Origin: CAXNKG01 sp964202965
GTDB taxonomy: Bacteria; Acidobacteriota; Vicinamibacteria; Vicinamibacterales; UBA2999
Assembly: GCA_964202965.1 (NCBI GenBank)
Contig: CAXNKG010000004.1
Location: forward strand, 62,001-126,000
Length of the DNA stretch: 64,000 nucleotides
Direction: 5' to 3'
Below the pieces are notes generated by a model that had not been told where the DNA came from, did not search any database, and worked only from the letters and a program-made list of their open reading frames with translations. The position numbers were made by a program, and so were the translations under genes. Positions 7,796-13,884 of this stretch are shown here, piece by piece. Numbering within the stretch: the stretch's first letter is position 1; the number at the start of each line of letters is the position of its first letter.

Positions 7796-8814
7796 ACCGC
7801 GGCCTGTCCCTGAGAACTGCGCACCATTGCGTCGAGCGTCGCCCGCGCCGCACCGCTATCGATGGCGTCGGCGGCACACGCGATTCCCTCGCGCACGCTC
7901 TTCACGTGGCCGGCGACGAGAAGCGCGGCGCCCGCATTGAAAAGGACGACGTCTCGCGGCGCACCCTTCTGTCCGGCAAGCACACCCGACACAATCGCCG
8001 CGTTCTGGACGGCGTCGCCGCCCTGCAGGTCGGCCGCGGTCGCCTTTGGCAGCCCGAACTCTGCGGGATGGATGTAGAACGAGGTCATCGCGCCGTCGCG
8101 GCATTCGAGGACTTTGGTGTAGCCGGTCGTCGAGATCTCGTCTATTCCGTCGAGTCCGTGCACCACCCAGGCGCGCTCGACGCCCAGCATGAGCAGCGCG
8201 CGAGCAAGCAGGTCGCCGAGCTCAGGCCGCGGCACCCCGATGACCTGCCTGCGGGCGCCGGCCGGATTCGTCAACGGCCCGAGCAGGTTGAAGGCGGTCC
8301 GGATGCCCAGCTCCTTGCGGATGGGCGCCGCGTGCTTCATCGATGGGTGGAACGTCGGGGCAAAGAAGAACGCGATGTTCGCCTCGTGGAGGCTTCGCTC
8401 GACGACGGGCGCCGGCGCGGCGACGTTGACGCCGAGCTGCTCGAACACGTCAGCGCTGCCACAGCGGCTCGACACCGATCGGTTGCCATGCTTGGCGACT
8501 TTCACGCCAGCGGCAGCGACGACGAGGGCCGCGGCCGACGAGATGTTGAACGTACCTGACCGGTCGCCCCCCGTGCCGCAGGTGTCGAACACGTCGCCGG
8601 GCGGCGCAGCCAGCTTCACCGCATGCTCGCGCATCGTCCGGGCGAAGCCGACGATTTCGGCCGGGCGTTCGCCCTTCATCACGAGCGCCGACAGCAGCCC
8701 CGCCAACGCCGCAGGTGTCGCACGGCCCTTCATGACTTCGCCCATGGCGGCCGCCGCCTCCTCGGTGGTGAGGTCTTCGTGGCGCACGAGCTTTTCGAGA
8801 AGCGAGGCAAACAT
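7792..8814 (-). CDS. trpD: Anthranilate phosphoribosyltransferase
   Basis: TrpD transfers phosphoribose from PRPP to anthranilate. The 340-residue protein has the glycine loop DTCGTGGDRSGTFNIS, KHGNRSVSSRCGSADVFEQLG, FFFAPTFHPSMKH and RTAFNLLGPLTNPA. The ATG at 8814 gives MFASLLEKLV, a normal N-terminus, and overlaps the trpG stop as TGATG. A longer frame upstream merely reads antisense to the end of trpG. It is monofunctional and not fused to trpG. Confidence 0.96.
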   Translation of the reverse strand: MFASLLEKLVRHEDLTTEEAAAAMGEVMKGRATPAALAGLLSALVMKGERPAEIVGFARTMREHAVKLAAPPGDVFDTCGTGGDRSGTFNISSAAALVVAAAGVKVAKHGNRSVSSRCGSADVFEQLGVNVAAPAPVVERSLHEANIAFFFAPTFHPSMKHAAPIRKELGIRTAFNLLGPLTNPAGARRQVIGVPRPELGDLLARALLMLGVERAWVVHGLDGIDEISTTGYTKVLECRDGAMTSFYIHPAEFGLPKATAADLQGGDAVQNAAIVSGVLAGQKGAPRDVVLFNAGAALLVAGHVKSVREGIACAADAIDSGAARATLDAMVRSSQGQAAV

Positions 8815-9380
8815 CAGAGTTCCAGGAAGTTCCGGAGCACCTGCCGTCCCTCGCGGGTCAGCACCGACTCGGGATGGAACTGGACGCCATGCACGGGATG
8901 CGTACGATGCCGCACCCCCATGATGATCCCGTCCTCCTTCGTGCGCGCTGCGACCTCGAGGTCGGCTGGACAATTGGTGTTCGAGATGACAAGCGAATGG
9001 TACCGGCCGGCCTCAAAGGGATCGCTGAGTCCACGAAACACCCCCTTGCTGTCGTGCGTGACCAGTGACGTCTTCCCGTGGATCGGTGCGCTGGCACGGC
9101 AGACCGTGCCGCCGTACACCATGCCAATCGCCTGATGGCCCAGGCAGACGCCGAGGAGCGGCACCGTCGGGCCAAACCGGCGGATCGTGTCGACGGTAAT
9201 GCCCGCATCCTCCGGCCGTCCAGGCCCCGGCGAGATCACGATGCGCGCCGGCTTCATCGCGTCGATCTCATCCAGCGTGACTTCGTTGTTGCGATACACG
9301 CGAATATCCGCCCCGAGCTCGCCGAAGTACTGCACGAGGTTGTAGGTAAACGAATCGTAGTTATCGATGACGAGCAGCAT
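8814..9380 (-). CDS. trpG: Anthranilate synthase glutamine amidotransferase subunit
   Basis: This class I glutaminase feeds ammonia to TrpE and may also serve para-aminobenzoate synthesis. The 188 residues show MLLVIDNYDSFTYNLVQY, the oxyanion motif SPGPGRPEDAG, the nucleophile loop GVCLGHQAIG (catalytic Cys) and the His-Glu pair in GVQFHPES. The ATG at 9380 overlaps the trpE stop as TGATG. Length and motifs are normal. Confidence 0.95.
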   Translation of the reverse strand: MLLVIDNYDSFTYNLVQYFGELGADIRVYRNNEVTLDEIDAMKPARIVISPGPGRPEDAGITVDTIRRFGPTVPLLGVCLGHQAIGMVYGGTVCRASAPIHGKTSLVTHDSKGVFRGLSDPFEAGRYHSLVISNTNCPADLEVAARTKEDGIIMGVRHRTHPVHGVQFHPESVLTREGRQVLRNFLEL

Positions 9381-10846
9381 CAGAGTCCCTGCTGCGCCAG
9401 CTCGAGGGCCGCGATGGCCGCCCGCGCCTTGTCTCGCGTCTCCTGAAACTCGGCCGCCGGGTCCGAATCGGCCACGATACCTGCGCCTGCCTGCACGTAG
9501 GCGTGGCCACCTTCGATGATCACGGTGCGGATCGTGATGCAGAAATCGAGATTGCCCGCGAAATCCAGGTACCCCACGGCCCCGGCATACACACCGCGCC
9601 GGCGGTTCTCGAGCTCGGCGATGATCTCCATCGCGCGGACTTTCGGCGCCCCCGACACGGTCCCCGCCGGGAAGCAGGCGACCAGGGCATCGAGCCGATC
9701 CTGTGTGTCGGACAGTTCGCCCTCGACAATCGAGACCAGGTGCATGACGTGGGAGTACCGCTCGAGCGCCATGTAGGTCGGCACCTTGACGCTGCCGTAG
9801 GTCGACACGCGCCCGAGATCGTTGCGCCCCAGATCGACGAGCATCACGTGCTCGGCGCGCTCCTTCTCGCTGGCCTTCAGTTCCTCGCCAAGCCGCAGGT
9901 CTTCCGCCTCATCGGCACCGCGCGGCCGTGTTCCGGCGATCGGATGCGTCTCGATCCGCCTCCCTTCCACCCGGACGAGCATCTCGGGGGAGGATCCGAC
10001 GATCGCGCGGTCGCCGAGGCGGAGGAAATACATGTAGGGCGACGGATTGACGTGCCGAAGGGCGCGATACGCTGTGAACGCATCCGTCTCGAACGGAGTC
10101 TCAAACCGCTGCGACAGGACAACCTGATAGATGTCGCCGGCGGCGATATGCTCCTTCGCCGTTCGCACCATGTCCTCAAACCGCTCGCGCGGCACGTTGG
10201 AGGTCATTTCCACCGGCCGGGTCGGCGGCCGGCTGGGCTTCGAGAGTGTCCGGTCCAGCTCCCGCTCCACAAAATCGATCTTCGCGCGGGCGAACTGATA
10301 GAGCGACGCGAGGTCGTCGTCGCCGGTGATGCGCGCGTTTGCGATGATCAGAATCCGGTGCCGCACATGATCGAAGGCCAGGACCGTGTCGAAGAGCATG
10401 AAACCGGCTTCGTCTTCGACATCGGCGCCGACCTGCAGCGTCACAGGCTCAAACCAGGCGGCCGCGTCGTATCCGAGGTACCCCACGGCTCCGCCCGTGA
10501 AGCGTGGGAGCCCGGGCACGAAAGGCGCGTGGAATCCGGCCATCAACTCGCGCACCACTTTGATGAACGGCCGGTTCGATGCCGTGGTCTCCCCGGATCG
10601 GTCGACAATTGTCTTCCCGCCGCGCGAGCGGACGATCAGAAACGGATCCTTGCCCAGGAACGAGTACCGGCCGACATGCTCGCCGCCTTCGACTGATTCC
10701 AGCAGGAACGAGTAGTGCGCATGTTCGGCAATCTTGAGGAACGCGGACACCGGCGTCAGCAGATCGGCCACGATCTCCTTGTAGACGGGGACGAACGTCC
10801 CCCGTTGCGCCAGGTCCCGGAATTCCTCAAACGTGGTGATGCGCAT
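9380..10846 (-). CDS. trpE: Anthranilate synthase component I
   Basis: TrpE converts chorismate to anthranilate, the first committed step to tryptophan. The ~488-residue protein has the N-terminal LLES motif (in HAHYSFLLESVEGGEHVG), known in the family for tryptophan feedback binding. The chorismate-binding region includes NPSPYMYFLRLGD, GSSPEMLVR, HPIAGTRPRG and CFPAGTVSGAPKVRAMEII. The ATG at 10846 is preferred over 10852 because the AAGGA ribosome-binding site is about 5 nt from it. The start overlaps the end of aroD by 20 nt. It should be controlled both by Trp feedback and by the upstream attenuator. Confidence 0.95.
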   Translation of the reverse strand: MRITTFEEFRDLAQRGTFVPVYKEIVADLLTPVSAFLKIAEHAHYSFLLESVEGGEHVGRYSFLGKDPFLIVRSRGGKTIVDRSGETTASNRPFIKVVRELMAGFHAPFVPGLPRFTGGAVGYLGYDAAAWFEPVTLQVGADVEDEAGFMLFDTVLAFDHVRHRILIIANARITGDDDLASLYQFARAKIDFVERELDRTLSKPSRPPTRPVEMTSNVPRERFEDMVRTAKEHIAAGDIYQVVLSQRFETPFETDAFTAYRALRHVNPSPYMYFLRLGDRAIVGSSPEMLVRVEGRRIETHPIAGTRPRGADEAEDLRLGEELKASEKERAEHVMLVDLGRNDLGRVSTYGSVKVPTYMALERYSHVMHLVSIVEGELSDTQDRLDALVACFPAGTVSGAPKVRAMEIIAELENRRRGVYAGAVGYLDFAGNLDFCITIRTVIIEGGHAYVQAGAGIVADSDPAAEFQETRDKARAAIAALELAQQGL

Positions 10847-11708
10847 TGCCATCCTTCATTTCGCCGATGACGCCGGCAAACCCCAGCGCGTCACTGAACG
10901 CCCGTACGTCAGCCTCGTCCGCTCCCATCAACGGGACACACACGGCGTCCAGGCCGCTCGCCGAGAAGGCCCCGTTCAGGACCGCCGGCATTCGCGACGC
11001 CGCTCCATTGGCGCTGACCGATCCATAGAGTGCCGTTCTCGGGCCGATATCCCGGAACCTGAAATCACTCACCATCCTCGCGACCGGGATCTGACCCGGC
11101 GCGACCGCGCGCCCGCCGTAGGTCCAGCACGAACCGAACCGTGCTGCCAGAAGCCGCGTCGGCATTCCGGCGTCGCCCATGCCAATCACGATCGTGTCCT
11201 CATGCCCGCTGGAGATCTCCATCAGCGCGAGGGTGTCGCACAGCCGGCGTGGCGCCACCGCCACCTTGATGGCCGCAGCGCCGGCGGCGCGCATGGCCGC
11301 CGCACGGGCGCCCAGGTCGTCCGGGACGCCATGGAAATCGTGCGATGAGACCACCACGCGTTCGCGGTGCGCGTCGAACAGACCATCGAGCGCGCCCCGC
11401 CCGCCGCCGGCCGAGAGCGATCGCCATTCGATGTCCACGTATTCCGCGCCTCGATTCAGGGCCTCCTCAAACAATCGGCGCCGCTCCTCGTCCGCGCCAG
11501 CGAACTGCCCGCCTTCCCAGAGCGGCCGGCAGGTCACGATCGCGGGCCGGTTCCGCCCCTCAAGCACGCGGGCCACGTCGCACCGCTCCACGCCGTCCAG
11601 CCGCAGTTCCACCATGTCGGCGGCTGTGGCCGCATCGCGTGCGGCAATCAGCTCCCCCGTCGTTGTGCCCGTCACGGTCTCGCAGAGCAGCGCTCGATTC
11701 ATCATCAT
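10827..11708 (-). CDS. aroD: Type I 3-dehydroquinate dehydratase with a C-terminal shikimate-dehydrogenase stub
   Basis: Residues about 1-215 form a type I dehydroquinate dehydratase, which dehydrates 3-dehydroquinate through a Schiff base. Visible residues are ELRLDGVE, YVDIEWRS, the catalytic His in VVVSSHDFHG, the Schiff-base Lys in AAIKVAV, and the APGQIP loop. Residues about 218-293 (RDIGPRTALYG ... LNGAFSASGLDAVCVPL ... DALGFAGVIG) match the start of shikimate dehydrogenase as it appears in AroDE fusions. The SLSP shikimate-binding motif is missing, and the protein ends before any catalytic or NADP domain. The stub should be inactive as a dehydrogenase. The start is one of three tandem ATGs (11708-11700), and no strong ribosome-binding site is seen. 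Confidence 0.9.
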   Translation of the reverse strand: MMMNRALLCETVTGTTTGELIAARDAATAADMVELRLDGVERCDVARVLEGRNRPAIVTCRPLWEGGQFAGADEERRRLFEEALNRGAEYVDIEWRSLSAGGGRGALDGLFDAHRERVVVSSHDFHGVPDDLGARAAAMRAAGAAAIKVAVAPRRLCDTLALMEISSGHEDTIVIGMGDAGMPTRLLAARFGSCWTYGGRAVAPGQIPVARMVSDFRFRDIGPRTALYGSVSANGAASRMPAVLNGAFSASGLDAVCVPLMGADEADVRAFSDALGFAGVIGEMKDGNAHHHV

Positions 11709-11715
11709 TCACGCC

Positions 11716-11757
11716 AAAAACAAAAACGCCCCTTCAACCTGGTGGCTGAAGGGGCGT
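11716..11757 (-). terminator. trp attenuator terminator
   Basis: On the minus strand, ACGCCCCTTCA (11757-11747) pairs perfectly with TGAAGGGGCGT (11736-11726) across a 10-nt loop, and the stem is followed by TTTTTGTTTT (ending at 11716). This is a strong intrinsic terminator only 8 nt before the aroD start codon and downstream of a Trp-rich leader peptide. It is therefore the 3:4 structure of an attenuator rather than an ordinary operon end. Confidence 0.93.
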
Positions 11758-11807
11758 GTGGTCTGGCGAAATCTGTGTTTGCGTCTTAGACGCCGGCCGC
11801 CCCCTCA
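11747..11807 (-). promoter_or_regulatory. trp attenuator antiterminator (2:3) element
   Basis: The minus-strand segment UGAGGGGGCG (11807-11798) can pair with CGCCCCUUCA (11756-11747), the 5' arm of the terminator, over 10 bp with a single G-U wobble. The two structures exclude each other. Segment 2 starts about 15 nt after the last Trp codon of the leader. A ribosome stalled at those codons would leave it free to pair, and a ribosome at the leader stop codon (11786-11788) would cover it. This is the geometry of classical ribosome-mediated attenuation. Confidence 0.85.
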
Positions 11808-11878
11808 GTCGCAGTCCGATACCACCACCAGTAGCTGGCGTAGTTCGGCGACACGAAGGAGCTAAAGCGGCGCGACAT
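11786..11878 (-). CDS. trpL: trp operon leader peptide
   Basis: A 30-codon ORF on the minus strand (ATG at 11878, TAA at 11786) encodes a peptide containing NYASYWWWYR. Three consecutive TGG codons occupy 11830-11822 and are flanked by three Tyr codons (residues 13, 16 and 20), with Phe at 5 and 8. It lies between a good promoter and the terminator upstream of the aroD-trp operon. Its translation would sense charged tRNA-Trp and perhaps tRNA-Tyr. No strong Shine-Dalgarno sequence is visible, and the mRNA leader before it would be very short (about 14 nt). Confidence 0.88.
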   Translation of the reverse strand: MSRRFSSFVSPNYASYWWWYRTATEGAAGV

Positions 11879-11898
11879 GAACATCAAACGGAATCAGC

Positions 11899-11928
11899 AC
11901 TCTAACGTAGAGCTTTTGGCAGTGTCAA
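11899..11928 (-). promoter_or_regulatory. Predicted sigma-70 promoter of the trpL-aroD-trp operon
   Basis: On the minus strand a perfect -35 TTGACA (11928-11923) is followed after 18 bp by TAGAGT (11904-11899), which matches four of six -10 positions. Transcription would begin near 11892, about 14 nt before the trpL ATG. The position just upstream of the attenuator supports the call. Confidence 0.65.
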
Positions 11929-11947
11929 CCAGCGGGCCCACAGGCCC

Positions 11948-11976
11948 TTGCGGATTGAGCGGTTTACCCGTATCTT
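11948..11976 (+). promoter_or_regulatory. Possible promoter of the SpoIVB-domain gene
   Basis: TTGCGG (11948-11953) and TATCTT (11971-11976) are separated by 17 bp, 20 nt before the ATG at 11997. The -35 is weak (TTG only) and the -10 matches four of six. It would be divergent from the trp promoter. Confidence 0.35.
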
Positions 11977-11996
11977 CAACCTTGAGTCTCCAGCCT

Positions 11997-13847
11997 ATGG
12001 TCACAAGAACTCTCGCCTGCGCGCTGGCTCTGCTGTTTCTCGCCGTGGCGGGCACCCCTGCCCAGAATCGTACCTTCCCGGTGGACGAGCTGAAGGCCGG
12101 CATGGTGGGCGTCGGGCGGACCGTGTTCGAGGGCGACCGGCTCGACGACTTCACGGTCCACATCCTCGGCGTCCTGCACAACGTCATCGGACCGCGCCGC
12201 GATCTGATCATCGCGCGCCTCGAAGGTGGACCGCTGGCCAATACGGGCGTCATCGCCGGCATGAGCGGCAGCCCGGTCTACATCGACGGCCGCCTCCTAG
12301 GTGCGGTCTCCTATTCGCTCGGGCAGTTTTCGAAGGAGCCGATCGCGGGCATCACGCCGATCGGAGAAATGATCGACGCAGCCACGTTTGCGTCGCCCCG
12401 GCCGTCGGCCGCGCGCGCCGAGCTGCAGATGCCGATTACGCCCGACGGCCTGCGGGCGTCGCTCCGCCAGGCGTTCAGCTGGACGCGGCCGTTCGCCGAC
12501 AGCCCCGCCGACGTGCAAGTGCTCGGCGCCCCCGGCATCAATGCCGGCCTCGGGACGATGCTGCGGCCGATCGCCACGCCGATGACGTTCGGCGGGTTCG
12601 ACGCGAGCGTCATCGACCCGCTGGCGGCTGCGTTCCGCGACCAGGGCTTCATGCCGATGATGACCGGCTCGGCGGCCGGGTTCGCGCAGTCCTCGAATGG
12701 GGCGACCCGGCCGACGACTCCGCTTCGCCCCGGTGATCCCGTGGGCGTGGGGCTCATGAGCGGTGACATGTCGCTCGGCGCCACGGGCACCGTCACGGAC
12801 ATCGACGGTGCTCGCGTCTACGCGTTCGGGCATCCCTTCTACGGCCTTGGACCCACGCAGTTTCCGATGACGCGGGCGTACGTCGTGACGCTGCTGCCCA
12901 GCCTCGCCAATTCCATGAAGCTGGCGAGTACGGGCGAGGTCATCGGGACCGTGCAGCAGGATCGGGCGACGACGATCGCCGGGACACTCGGCGCCGGGCC
13001 GGTGATGATTCCGCTCCGGATCAATCTGACGTCGGACCGCGGGACGAAGAAGACGTTCAATATGGCGATGGTGAACGACCAGTTGTTCACGCCGCTCCTC
13101 GCGTACGTGTCGATCGCCAACACCCTGGCGTCGTACGAGCGGCAGAACGGCGCCGCCAGCTACATCGTCCGCGGGTCGGCCTCGGTCAAGGGCCACGGCG
13201 CGGTGGCGTTTGAGGATCTGTTCACGGGCGATCAGCCATCGGTCGGCGCGGCCACGTATGTCGTGGCGCCAATCAATGTGCTCCTGCGCAATGCCTTCGA
13301 GGAAGTCGTACTCGAAGGACTGGAACTCAACATCGACGCCAGCGAGCAGGCCCGGACCGCGACGATCGAGCGGGTCTGGATCGATGGGACGCGGGTGAAG
13401 GCCGGCAGCCGCGTCGACTTGAAGATCCTGCTTCGAACCTACCGCGGTGAAGAGATCACGCGCACGATCCCCGTTGACGTGCCGCCCAATGCGGCCGGCA
13501 GCGTCTCGGTCATGGTGAGCGACGGCACGCGCCTCTCACAGTGGGAAGCGCGCGAGCTGCAGGTACAGCCGCTCCAGACGCGCGATCTGCAGCAGATGAT
13601 GCGCGTCCTCAACACCGCGCGCAAGAACAACCGCCTCTACGTCAGGCTCCTCGGCCGCGACCAGGGGGCCGTCGTCAAGGGCGAGTCGCTGTCAGCGCTG
13701 CCGCCCTCGATCATGGGCGTCCTCGAATCCGATCGCAACGGCGGCAGCTTCCGCCCGCTGCAGAACGCCGTGCTCGGCGAGTGGGAAGTCACCACCGAGC
13801 ACGCGATCACCGGCACGCGCACGCTCACGCTGCCGATCGACGAGTAA
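11997..13847 (+). CDS. Exported SpoIVB peptidase S55 domain protein
   Basis: The 616-residue protein has a Sec signal peptide (MVTRTLACALALLFLAVAGT, cleavage near AQ). The next region contains AGMVGVGRTVFEG and GMSGSPVYIDGRLLGAVSY, matching the catalytic Ser region of the SpoIVB/S55 serine peptidase family. A second conserved block is YAFGHPFYGLGPTQFPM. The rest (about 400-616) is beta-rich and unassigned. In sporulators SpoIVB cleaves a regulator, but Acidobacteria do not sporulate in that way and the substrate here is unknown. The ATG at 11997 is chosen because it starts the signal peptide; the ATG at 11877 adds an unrelated leader. It is followed after 37 nt by a secreted propeller-like protein. 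Confidence 0.8.
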   Translation: MVTRTLACALALLFLAVAGTPAQNRTFPVDELKAGMVGVGRTVFEGDRLDDFTVHILGVLHNVIGPRRDLIIARLEGGPLANTGVIAGMSGSPVYIDGRLLGAVSYSLGQFSKEPIAGITPIGEMIDAATFASPRPSAARAELQMPITPDGLRASLRQAFSWTRPFADSPADVQVLGAPGINAGLGTMLRPIATPMTFGGFDASVIDPLAAAFRDQGFMPMMTGSAAGFAQSSNGATRPTTPLRPGDPVGVGLMSGDMSLGATGTVTDIDGARVYAFGHPFYGLGPTQFPMTRAYVVTLLPSLANSMKLASTGEVIGTVQQDRATTIAGTLGAGPVMIPLRINLTSDRGTKKTFNMAMVNDQLFTPLLAYVSIANTLASYERQNGAASYIVRGSASVKGHGAVAFEDLFTGDQPSVGAATYVVAPINVLLRNAFEEVVLEGLELNIDASEQARTATIERVWIDGTRVKAGSRVDLKILLRTYRGEEITRTIPVDVPPNAAGSVSVMVSDGTRLSQWEARELQVQPLQTRDLQQMMRVLNTARKNNRLYVRLLGRDQGAVVKGESLSALPPSIMGVLESDRNGGSFRPLQNAVLGEWEVTTEHAITGTRTLTLPIDE

Positions 13848-13884
13848 GAAGTCACAGTCACAAGTCAAGAGTCAAAGGTCAACA
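13848..13884. repeat. Degenerate heptamer array after the SpoIVB-domain gene
   Basis: Successive heptamer-like units (AAGTCAC, AGTCAC, AAGTCAA, GAGTCAA, AGGTCAA) fill the whole 37-bp gap, beginning at the stop codon TAA (13845-13847). The units resemble those at 1899-1958 and the complement of TTTGACC at 56691-56742. The last AAAGG also serves as the ribosome-binding site of the next gene. Confidence 0.7.
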
